Source of the DNA: Thiotrichaceae bacterium | GTDB lineage: Bacteria; Pseudomonadota; Gammaproteobacteria; SZUA-229 | DNA length: 5,554 nt | Assembly: GCA_002746365.1 (NCBI GenBank) | Contig: NVWZ01000007.1 | Coordinates: forward strand, 70,177 to 75,730 | Direction of reading: 5' to 3' | Shown here: positions 1 through 5,378 of the stretch, one piece after another | Layout: each line of letters starts with the position of its first letter | Position numbering within the stretch: the stretch's first letter is position 1 | Made by a program: the position numbers and the translations under genes | The notes under the pieces: model-generated | The model's input: only the letters and a program-made list of their open reading frames with translations | Databases searched by the model: none | Told to the model about the DNA's origin: nothing

Positions 1-731
1 AGTGCACCATGCTCACCGGCTTCACCTTCGCCAGCAAGACGAATTCTATCGCCCGTATCAACGCCTGCAGGCACTTTCACTGACAGGGTTTTTTCTTCCT
101 GTTTTCTACCTTGACCGTGACAATCTGAACAAGGATCACTGATCATTTTGCCATTGCCGCGACATTGGGGGCAAGTTTGCTGGACAGCAAAGAAACCCTG
201 CTGCATTCTTACTTGCCCAGCACCACCACAAGTCGTACATACAGAGGCAGACGTGCCTTTTTTTGCACCACTGCCGGAACAGGTTTTACAGGATGCTAAG
301 GTCGGCACACGAATTTTTACTTCGGTTCCAAACACCGCATTTTCTAATGACAATTCAAGGTTGTACTGCAGATCCGAACCACGTTGTGCACGTTGCTGAC
401 CACCGCGTCTTCCGCCACCGCCAAATATATCGCCAAACACATCACCAAAAACATCGTCGAAACCTCCACCGGCGCCCGCACCAGGTCGACCACCCATAGA
501 TGGATCAACACCAGCATGGCCGTATTGGTCATAGGCTGCGCGTTTATTAGCATCAGATAAAATTTCGTGCGCTTCTTTTGCTTCTTTGAACTTGACTTCA
601 GCTTCTTCAGAATTCTCAGAATTACGATCAGGATGGTGTTTCATCGCCAGACGACGATAAGCTTTTTTCAGTTCGGCTTCACTTGCATCGCGTGACACAC
701 ACAGGATTTCGTAATAATCTTTTTTTGACAT
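1..731 (-). CDS. dnaJ: Chaperone protein DnaJ (Hsp40), C-terminus cut off by window edge
   Basis: Co-chaperone that delivers unfolded cytoplasmic substrates to DnaK and stimulates its ATPase. The 243 visible codons start at ATG 731-729 and read open to the left edge; about 130 C-terminal residues are missing if the protein matches the usual ~376 aa. Domains in order: J domain (1-70) with the HPD motif at 33-35, which contacts DnaK; Gly/Phe-rich linker (about 80-111) with repeated F-G-D units; and a cysteine-rich zinc domain with all four CxxCxGxG repeats (148-155, 165-172, 187-194, 201-208). The last visible stretch ([20 protein letters not shown]) is the start of the substrate-binding beta domain. 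The start fits the family N-terminus; the ribosome site is weak (AAGAA-type purines just upstream). Residue 11 is Cys where the family normally has Gly in the YYEILGV motif. It lies 142 bp after dnaK with a palindromic repeat between. Family assignment is essentially certain. Confidence 0.98.
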   Translation of the reverse strand, partial: MSKKDYYEILCVSRDASEAELKKAYRRLAMKHHPDRNSENSEEAEVKFKEAKEAHEILSDANKRAAYDQYGHAGVDPSMGGRPGAGAGGGFDDVFGDVFGDIFGGGGRRGGQQRAQRGSDLQYNLELSLENAVFGTEVKIRVPTLASCKTCSGSGAKKGTSASVCTTCGGAGQVRMQQGFFAVQQTCPQCRGNGKMISDPCSDCHGQGRKQEEKTLSVKVPAGVDTGDRIRLAGEGEAGEHGA

Positions 732-749
732 ATTTCTTATTCTTTAATG

Positions 750-772
750 ACTTGCAAATTATACTTGCAAGT
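750..772. repeat. Short tandem repeat ACTTGCAA(A/G)T x2
   Basis: Two 10-mers, ACTTGCAAAT (750-759) and ACTTGCAAGT (763-772), differ at one base and are 3 bp apart. The second is a perfect 10-bp palindrome. Together they cover the TATAAT found upstream of dnaJ. The arrangement looks like a paired operator site, but I recognise no regulator for it. Confidence 0.5.
758..763 (-). promoter_or_regulatory. Possible -10 box of a dnaJ-proximal promoter
   Basis: A perfect TATAAT on the minus strand lies 26 bp before the dnaJ ATG. No convincing -35 hexamer sits 16-18 bp upstream (best is about 3 of 6 matches), so activity would need an activator or this may be chance in AT-rich DNA. It sits inside the tandem ACTTGCAA repeat. 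Confidence 0.25.
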
Positions 773-781
773 TAAAATGGA

Positions 782-863
782 TTAACAGCAGAGGCGCGAA
801 GACGCAGAGAACACCATAAAACAATGTTTTTTATCTCTGCATCTCCGCGCCCCTGTGCGGTTA
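782..863. repeat. Long imperfect palindromic repeat between dnaK and dnaJ
   Basis: The left arm (782-810) and right arm (834-863) are inverted copies. Over the 23-base core GCAGAG..GCGCGAAGACGCAGAGA about 20 positions match, allowing a 2-base gap. Pairing continues inward through ATAAAACA (816-823) and TGTTTTTTAT (825-834), so nearly the whole element folds into one hairpin. No T-run follows on either strand, so it is not an ordinary intrinsic terminator. The GCAGAGGCGC/GCAGAGAA vocabulary matches a widespread class of bacterial intergenic repeats and recurs at 5018-5033. Transcribed in the dnaK-dnaJ mRNA, it could act as a stabilising or attenuating stem; that is inference. Confidence 0.7.
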
Positions 864-873
864 TGTTATGGCT

Positions 874-2793
874 TTACTTGTCGTCTTTACCTTCTTTAAC
901 TTCTTCAAATTCAGCATCGACTACGTCATCATCTGCCGCCGCACCTTCAGTTTGTCCGTCAGCTGGCTCACCACCTTGTTTCTCAGCATACGCTTTTTCG
1001 GCAATCTTACCGGCAGCCGCAGTGAGTACTTCGGTCTTCGCTTCAATGGCATCCTTATCGTCGCCTTCAAGCGCGGTTTTTAGTTCGGCAATGGCGGCTT
1101 CAGCTGCTGCTTTTTCTTCGGCTTCAACTTTGTCGCCTAGATCTTTGATTGACTTTTCAGTACCGTGAATCATGTTTTCTGCGGTATTTTTCACATTAAC
1201 TAATTCATGTGCTTTTTTGTCTTCATCAGCATGTGCTTCTGCATCTTTAATCATTTGATCGACTTCGTCATCCGATAAACCACTTGAGGCTTTAATCACG
1301 ATGGATTGTTCTTTACCGGTTGCTTTGTCTTTTGCAGAAACATTCAAAATACCGTTTGCATCGATATCAAAAGAGACTTCAATCTGTGGCACACCACGAG
1401 GAGAAGGTGGAATATCCTGCAGATCAAAACGACCCAGTGATTTATTACCGGTTGCCATCTCACGTTCACCCTGTAATACGTGAACAGTGACAGCAGACTG
1501 GTTATCATCAGCAGTCGAGAATGTTTGCGCGGCTTTGGTTGGAATCGTTGTGTTCTTTTCAACCAGTTTAGTCATCACACCGCCCATGGTTTCGATACCA
1601 AGAGACAGAGGTGTCACATCTAATAATAGAATGTCGTTAACTTCACCGCCTAATACACCACCCTGTAGTGCTGCACCCATAGCAACCGCTTCATCAGGAT
1701 TGACATCTTTACGTGGCTCTTTACCAAAGAATTCCTGAACGGCTTCCTGTACTTTAGGCATACGGGTTTGACCACCGACCATAATAACATCATCGATTTC
1801 ACTGGCTGAAAGACCGGAATCCTTAAGTGCTTGCTTACAAGGTTCGATTGTACGTGCAATTAACTCATCAACCAGGCTTTCTAATTTAGCGCGTGTCAAT
1901 TTAACATTAAGGTGCTTAGGACCGGTTGCATCTGCTGTAATATAAGGCAGATTCACGTCAGTAGATTGCGTGGTAGACAACTCAATTTTGGCTTTCTCTG
2001 CGGCTTCTTTTAAACGTTGAAGCGCTAAAGGATCGTTATGCAGATTAATACCTGAGTCTTTTTCAAATTCATCTGAAAGGTAATCGATTAGACGCGTATC
2101 AAAGTCTTCACCACCGAGGAATGTATCACCGTTGGTTGCCAGTACTTCGAACTGATGTTCTCCATCAATCTCAGCAATCTCGATGATTGATACGTCAAAC
2201 GTACCGCCACCGAGGTCATAAACTGCAATTTTAGAATCACCCCGATTTTTATCCATGCCATAAGCCAGTGCTGCTGCTGTTGGCTCGTTAATAATACGCT
2301 TTACTTCAAGACCGGCAATTTTACCGGCATCTTTCGTTGCCTGACGTTGTGAATCGTTAAAATAAGCAGGAACAGTAATAACGGCTTCCGTCACTTCGTA
2401 ACCCAGATATTCTTCTGCGGTTTTCTTCATCTTCTGCAAGATACGTGCAGACACTTCCGGTGCTGCCATTTTATTGCCTTTGGCTTCTACCCAGGCATCA
2501 CCGTTATCGGCTTTTATAATTTTGTAAGGAACCAGTTTGATATCACGTTGTACGACTTCTTCATCAAAACGACGACCGATTAAACGTTTAACCGCAAAGA
2601 TAGTATCCGCTGGATTGGTGACGGCCTGACGTTTAGCCGATGCACCAACAACGACTTCGTCGTCAGTAAATGCAACAATTGATGGCGTGGTACGATCGCC
2701 TTCTGAATTTTCGATTACCTTAACTGTATCACCGTCCATAACGGCAACACATGAGTTGGTTGTACCTAAATCTATACCTATAATTTTAGCCAT
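874..2793 (-). CDS. dnaK: Chaperone protein DnaK (Hsp70)
   Basis: ATP-dependent cytoplasmic Hsp70 that binds exposed hydrophobic segments and cycles with DnaJ and GrpE. It has 639 residues, like E. coli DnaK (638), and aligns with it end to end. The nucleotide-binding domain (1 to ~385) has the phosphate-1 motif [11 protein letters not shown] (5-15), the connect motif around [14 protein letters not shown] (166-179), the phosphate-2 motif [10 protein letters not shown] (191-200) with T198 at the autophosphorylation position, and the adenosine motif MVGGQTRMP (338-346). The hydrophobic linker DILLLDVTP (387-395) leads to the beta-sandwich substrate domain (SLGIETMGG) and an alpha-helical lid rich in Ala, Glu and Lys. 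The tail [19 protein letters not shown] is the usual proteobacterial C-terminus. The start is set by GGAG at 2801-2804, 7 bases before ATG. No disruption or missing key residue seen. A sigma32-type promoter lies directly upstream. Confidence 0.99.
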   Translation of the reverse strand: MAKIIGIDLGTTNSCVAVMDGDTVKVIENSEGDRTTPSIVAFTDDEVVVGASAKRQAVTNPADTIFAVKRLIGRRFDEEVVQRDIKLVPYKIIKADNGDAWVEAKGNKMAAPEVSARILQKMKKTAEEYLGYEVTEAVITVPAYFNDSQRQATKDAGKIAGLEVKRIINEPTAAALAYGMDKNRGDSKIAVYDLGGGTFDVSIIEIAEIDGEHQFEVLATNGDTFLGGEDFDTRLIDYLSDEFEKDSGINLHNDPLALQRLKEAAEKAKIELSTTQSTDVNLPYITADATGPKHLNVKLTRAKLESLVDELIARTIEPCKQALKDSGLSASEIDDVIMVGGQTRMPKVQEAVQEFFGKEPRKDVNPDEAVAMGAALQGGVLGGEVNDILLLDVTPLSLGIETMGGVMTKLVEKNTTIPTKAAQTFSTADDNQSAVTVHVLQGEREMATGNKSLGRFDLQDIPPSPRGVPQIEVSFDIDANGILNVSAKDKATGKEQSIVIKASSGLSDDEVDQMIKDAEAHADEDKKAHELVNVKNTAENMIHGTEKSIKDLGDKVEAEEKAAAEAAIAELKTALEGDDKDAIEAKTEVLTAAAGKIAEKAYAEKQGGEPADGQTEGAAADDDVVDAEFEEVKEGKDDK

Positions 2794-2844
2794 TGCTGAT
2801 CTCCAATATGTCTTTATATTCTTTAAAAATTTGTTGTTGTTTCT

Positions 2845-2873
2845 TATATGGGGCTAATTTTAGTAATTCCAAG
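2845..2873 (-). promoter_or_regulatory. Sigma32-type heat-shock promoter for dnaK
   Basis: On the minus strand, CTTGGAA (2873-2867) is followed by a 13-bp spacer and CCCCATATA (2853-2845). The -10 fits the known sigma32 consensus CCCCATNTA completely, and the -35 differs from CTTGAAA at one base. Spacing is within the known 11-16 range. Transcription would start near 2838, leaving an A-rich leader of about 45 nt before the dnaK ATG. Recognised by eye, not by scored matrix. Confidence 0.8.
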
Positions 2874-2894
2874 CCTAACCCTTAAGTATATATA

Positions 2895-2922
2895 GAGTCA
2901 GAGACAAACATGCTTCTGACCC
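2895..2922. repeat. Small inverted repeat just after grpE
   Basis: GAGTCAGA (2895-2902) and TCTGACCC (2915-2922) pair over 8 positions with one wobble or mismatch, around a 12-nt loop, starting 9 bases past the grpE stop. On the minus-strand transcript the following bases are TATATA-type rather than a U-run, so a terminator is unlikely. It could protect the 3' end of an upstream mRNA or mark a processing site. Confidence 0.45.
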
Positions 2923-2931
2923 TGTCTATTG

Positions 2932-3525
2932 TTACTCAACTGCTTTTGACACCATGACCATCGCAGGGCGTATCAGGCGATTATTTAGCATATAACCTTT
3001 TTGCATCACCGCGATGACCGTGTTGGGCTCAACGTCAGCACTCGGCTGCATAGTCATCGCCTGATGTTTTTCAGCGTCAAATTTTTCGTTTAATGGATCG
3101 ATTTCTTCAATACCGAGATTTTCCATCATCTTTGCCAGCATGTTCAGGGTCAACTCCAACCCTTCACGTAAACTTTCGGCGCTGGCATCTTCTGTCGACA
3201 GGCCCATCGCCAGGCCGTCTAACACGGGTAATAATTCGGTGGCAAATTTTTCGATACCGTATTTATGTGCGTTTTCGACATCTTTTGCATTACGGCGACG
3301 CAGGTTATCCATCTCGGCTTTAGCACGTAAAAATTGCTCCCAGTTGTCACTGGCTTTTTTCTGTGCATCTTCTAATTGCGCCTCAAGGCTATCCGCATTT
3401 TTCTCGGGGGATTCCAGTTGAGCGTCTTCTCCCTGTTGATTGTTTTGTTGATCTTGCTCTAATTCTTCAGGAGCCTGATCACCTGTTTCCTGGTTATCTT
3501 GAGTATCTTGATTTTGGGCTGACAT
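2932..3525 (-). CDS. grpE: Nucleotide exchange factor GrpE
   Basis: Homodimeric cytoplasmic factor that releases ADP from DnaK and so resets the Hsp70 cycle. It has 197 residues, matching the usual ~195-200. Residues 1-45 are an acidic, Gln/Glu-rich and probably disordered N-terminus. A long helix (about 45-100), which forms the dimer coiled coil, carries the family motif FLRAKAEMDNLRRR (65-78). Residues ~92-138 make the helical bundle (FATELLPVLDGL). The C-terminal beta domain that inserts toward the DnaK cleft carries HQAMTM (154-159) and the signature NTVIAVMQKGYMLNNRLIRPAMVMVSK spread over 168-194. The start is supported by purines AGAGAGA a few bases upstream and by the family length. 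It lies 239 bp after hrcA and 138 bp before dnaK, with promoter-like sequences in both gaps. Confidence 0.98.
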   Translation of the reverse strand: MSAQNQDTQDNQETGDQAPEELEQDQQNNQQGEDAQLESPEKNADSLEAQLEDAQKKASDNWEQFLRAKAEMDNLRRRNAKDVENAHKYGIEKFATELLPVLDGLAMGLSTEDASAESLREGLELTLNMLAKMMENLGIEEIDPLNEKFDAEKHQAMTMQPSADVEPNTVIAVMQKGYMLNNRLIRPAMVMVSKAVE

Positions 3526-3552
3526 GGTATCTCTCTTGTTTAAATGTGCAGG

Positions 3553-3574
3553 GCAGAGACATATCTGTCTTTGC
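3553..3574. repeat. Hairpin in the grpE leader
   Basis: GCAGAGACA (3553-3561) and TGTCTTTGC (3566-3574) are inverted copies with 8 of 9 matches and a 4-nt loop. The hairpin lies between the predicted grpE transcription start (about 3588) and its ATG, but does not cover the ribosome site, so it is more likely a stabilising leader stem than a thermometer. Confidence 0.4.
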
Positions 3575-3594
3575 TCCCAAGTCTTAGTGGCACT

Positions 3595-3623
3595 ATTATG
3601 GTGTCAATTAAATGAGTTTCAAG
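3595..3623 (-). promoter_or_regulatory. Overlapping sigma32/sigma70-type promoter for grpE
   Basis: On the minus strand, CCCTTGAAA ends in a perfect sigma32 -35 CTTGAAA (3623-3617). After 13 bp comes CACCATAAT (3603-3595), a partial match to the sigma32 -10 CCCCATNTA. The same bases also read as a sigma70 promoter: TTGAAA (3622-3617), 16-bp spacer, CATAAT (3600-3595). The leader to the grpE ATG would be about 60 nt. Two sigma factors sharing one site would give both basal and heat-induced transcription; this is inferred from motif matches alone. Confidence 0.7.
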
Positions 3624-3703
3624 GGATCTATGTAAGGTTTTATCTAAATTTTTATTTGAGAGCTTTGGAGGAAACATAGTATCAAACTCCGTGTAAGCTG
3701 CGC

Positions 3704-3740
3704 TTTTTCGACAATTTTCACCTTGTGCCCTGACGAAAAA
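3704..3740. repeat. Inverted repeat downstream of hrcA
   Basis: TTTTTCGACA (3704-3713) and TGACGAAAAA (3731-3740) match inversely at 9 of 10 positions around a 17-nt loop, 25 bp past the hrcA stop. The arms are AT-rich and no T-run follows the stem, so it is at best a weak transcript-end or processing structure. Confidence 0.35.
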
Positions 3741-3764
3741 TCTACACCGTACAACGTTCTCTTA

Positions 3765-4844
3765 TTAACCTTTTAAGGCATCACTGAGTAGTTTTGCCGT
3801 AATATCGACCACTGGAATAACATGATCGTAGTTCATTCGCGCCGGACCAACTACAGCTAACACACCAATAGCTTCCCCATCGACAGAATACGGTGCAGTG
3901 ATAACACTGCAATCACCCAAACCTTCAAATCCCGCTTCATGACCAATAAATATTTTCACCCCTTCTGCTTGCACACAGCGATCAAACAACCCCAGCATTT
4001 CGCGCTTACGATCGAATATTTCAAATAAATGCTGCAGTTGTTCGCGATTTGTACTTTCGTTGTAACGAACCAGGTTGGTTTCACCCTGTACGATATAATC
4101 GGGTTTAGCATTTAAATCATCCGATAATGCCTGGCCGGCTACTTCCATTGCGGTCTGCATCACGTTATCCACGTCCAGGCGCGTTTGATCCAGCTCAGAT
4201 AACAGACTTTCTCTTATCTGCTGAACATCCTGGCCGGTAAATTGCTGATTGAGATAACTGGCAACCTGTTGAAGCTCGTTACTGCTGTACTCTCTATTCA
4301 GGTGCAAAACTTTATTTTGCACGTCTTTTTCATTCGTCACCATAATCGCCAGCACGCGATGATCCGGTAGAGGCAAAAACTCGATATGACGCAAGGTCAC
4401 ATTAGTTTGCCTGGGCACACTGATAATACCCGCCATTTGCGTCATCTCAGAAACCAGTTGCGACGCCTGGTTGACCAGTTCATCAATATCTTTGTCCGGG
4501 TCCAGGCGTTGCTGAAGCTGCAGAATCGTTTTCTTTTCGATAGGTTGAACTTCCAGCAGGTTATCGACAAACAGACGAAGCCCCTGCTCTGTTGGAATTC
4601 GACCGGCCGAAGTATGAGGTGCAACAATCAGACCATTTTTTTCCAGTCCTGACATGACATTTCTAATCGTCGCCGAGCTGATATCTAATCCGGCTTTTTG
4701 CGCTAATTGTTTCGAGCCTACCGGCTGACCGTCCAGTATATAGCTAGACACTAATTGCTTGAGCAATATGGCAGCGCGGTCGTTAAGTTGGTGAGGTTTA
4801 TTCAAAATGATTATGTGGAACAGTATGGTTGCATTGGCACTCAT
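3765..4844 (-). CDS. hrcA: Heat-inducible transcription repressor HrcA
   Basis: DNA-binding repressor that binds CIRCE operators; in studied species it is kept active by GroEL, so misfolded protein relieves repression. The open frame is 359 codons from the first ATG. Residues about 20-95 form the winged helix-turn-helix, with the motifs DGQPVGSKQLA (38-48), SSATIRNVMSGLE (56-68) and PHTSAGRIPTEQGLRLFVD (76-94). The C-terminus has the conserved FIGHE (299-303) and GVLAVVGPARMNYDHVIPVV (327-346). The start is uncertain: ATG 4844-4842 lies inside CIRCE and adds about 13 residues not typical of the family, whereas TTG at 4805-4803 would give 346 aa, closer to the usual length and leaving CIRCE in the leader. 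Neither has a good ribosome site. First gene of the operon. Confidence 0.97.
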   Translation of the reverse strand: MSANATILFHIIILNKPHQLNDRAAILLKQLVSSYILDGQPVGSKQLAQKAGLDISSATIRNVMSGLEKNGLIVAPHTSAGRIPTEQGLRLFVDNLLEVQPIEKKTILQLQQRLDPDKDIDELVNQASQLVSEMTQMAGIISVPRQTNVTLRHIEFLPLPDHRVLAIMVTNEKDVQNKVLHLNREYSSNELQQVASYLNQQFTGQDVQQIRESLLSELDQTRLDVDNVMQTAMEVAGQALSDDLNAKPDYIVQGETNLVRYNESTNREQLQHLFEIFDRKREMLGLFDRCVQAEGVKIFIGHEAGFEGLGDCSVITAPYSVDGEAIGVLAVVGPARMNYDHVIPVVDITAKLLSDALKG

Positions 4845-4860
4845 TCTTAGTGAGTGCCAA
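4834..4860 (-). promoter_or_regulatory. CIRCE operator (HrcA binding site)
   Basis: A perfect inverted repeat, TTGGCACTC (4834-4842) - 9-bp spacer - GAGTGCCAA (4852-4860). The known CIRCE consensus is TTAGCACTC-N9-GAGTGCTAA; each arm differs by one base, and the two changes compensate so the palindrome stays perfect. It begins a few bases past the predicted transcription start of hrcA, so bound HrcA would block the promoter and autoregulate the operon. Confidence 0.97.
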
Positions 4861-4870
4861 AATATAGAGA

Positions 4871-4899
4871 ATTATGGTAGCAAAGTGATAGATGGTCAA
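4871..4899 (-). promoter_or_regulatory. Sigma70-type promoter for hrcA and the operon
   Basis: On the minus strand, TTGACC (4899-4894), a 17-bp spacer and CATAAT (4876-4871). Both hexamers match the vegetative consensus at 5 of 6 positions with ideal spacing. Transcription would start near 4863-4865, immediately before CIRCE. A housekeeping promoter combined with CIRCE is the usual HrcA arrangement. Confidence 0.8.
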
Positions 4900-4920
4900 G
4901 AAATAACAGAACAAAAAGTT

Positions 4921-5046
4921 GAACCACAAAAGTTCAAAGGGCACAGCGATTCATTTCAATAGATCCTCGTTGCCATTCTCCAGCGTGGGAACGAGGTGTA
5001 TTTTAAACATTAATCGCTTCTCTGCGCCTCTGCAGCTAAAATGGTT
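4921..5046. repeat. Decayed nested palindromic repeat upstream of hrcA
   Basis: The gene-free stretch behind the hrcA promoter reads as an imperfect foldback. GCGATT (4946-4951) mirrors AATCGC (5012-5017). Outside these, AACCAC..AAGGGCACAG on the left loosely mirrors CTCTGCGCCTCTGCAGCTAAAATGGTT on the right. TTCTCTGCGCCTCTGC (5018-5033) is the same repeat vocabulary as the element between dnaK and dnaJ. A tighter palindrome sits at its centre. No open frame or RNA gene seen here. Confidence 0.5.
4965..4996. repeat. Central palindrome CCTCGTT..AACGAGG
   Basis: Arms CCTCGTTGCCATTCT (4965-4979) and AGCGTGGGAACGAGG (4982-4996) pair at 12 of 15 positions around a 2-nt loop. The right arm is intact and the left carries three changes. 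From memory, CGTTCCCACGCT/AGCGTGGGAACG palindromes are dispersed in many bacterial genomes; this looks like a worn copy. Confidence 0.7.
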
Positions 5047-5317
5047 TTAAGGGCACTTCTATTAATTGCTTATGTCCTCTGCGTGACCTGAAGCGTGTAG
5101 CTGCAAGGCTTGAGCCGAGCAGAATGGTTATTCCATTTTCAAGGCTCATAACGCAGCAGATGCATGCTTCAGGTCACGCCCTACGGGGCTTTACGACCCG
5201 CCCAGACTCTGCGTTGTGCTTTTTCGATATGCAATAAGCATGGCTTCAAAAGCACGCCTTGATTCTGAACGGGTCGTAAAGCCAGAGGGCACAAGCAATT
5301 AATAGAGGTGCCCTTAA
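5047..5317. mobile_element. MITE-like foldback element with two internal hairpins
   Basis: A 271-bp stretch bounded by TTAA on both sides (5047-5050 and 5314-5317). The 31-bp terminal repeats, 5051-5081 and 5283-5313, match inversely at 28 positions and start GGGCAC(T/C)TCTATTAATTG. Inside are two side-by-side hairpins. The first has perfect 14-bp arms GCGTGACCTGAAGC (5081-5094) and GCTTCAGGTCACGC (5166-5179), extendable to 24 bp with 3 mismatches. The second has perfect 14-bp arms GGCTTTACGACCCG (5187-5200) and CGGGTCGTAAAGCC (5270-5283), with further pairing at GTGCTTTT/AAAAGCAC. The fold is a three-way junction. No transposase or open frame is present, so it would be non-autonomous. TTAA as a duplicated target would fit the YTAR targets of the IS5 group, but I do not recognise the parent element. 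Confidence 0.7.
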
Positions 5318-5342
5318 GCTTATTAAGAACTTAGCGTATAAT
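5314..5342 (+). promoter_or_regulatory. Likely promoter of the DUF3683 gene
   Basis: A perfect TATAAT (5337-5342) lies 36 bp before the ATG at 5379. At 17-bp spacing the -35 position (5314-5319, TTAAGC) matches only 3 of 6 bases and falls on the TTAA at the end of the foldback element. The -10 is convincing, the -35 is not. Confidence 0.5.
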
Positions 5343-5378
5343 GACCTCTTTGAAACACCCAGCCCACAATAACGATAC

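Noticed and set aside
148..553. Open frames at 148-399, 263-499 (plus) and 344-553 (minus, other frame) inside dnaJ
   Set aside because: All overlap the real dnaJ frame, which shows the J domain and all four zinc motifs; they are shadows.
782..863. Intrinsic terminator between dnaK and dnaJ
   Set aside because: The stem is strong but no T-run follows on the minus strand, so termination is not supported.
824..1738. Plus-strand open frames opposite dnaK (for example 824-1168, 868-1083, 1487-1738)
   Set aside because: They lie antisense to a strongly conserved dnaK, are Ser/Ala-rich in a way that mirrors dnaK codon use, and show no family motif.
3584..3608. Second CIRCE-like site near the grpE promoter (TTGACAC..GTGCCAC on the minus strand)
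   Set aside because: Half-sites are too close (7 bp between CAC and GTG instead of 13) and imperfect, so it does not fit CIRCE geometry.
4386..4652. Plus-strand and alternate-frame open frames inside hrcA
   Set aside because: They overlap the conserved DNA-binding region of hrcA and show no recognisable motif.
5047..5317. CRISPR array or tRNA-like gene in the repeat-rich gap
   Set aside because: Repeats are inverted, not regularly spaced direct copies; the cloverleaf-like fold lacks tRNA signatures such as the GTTCRA T-loop and is far too long.
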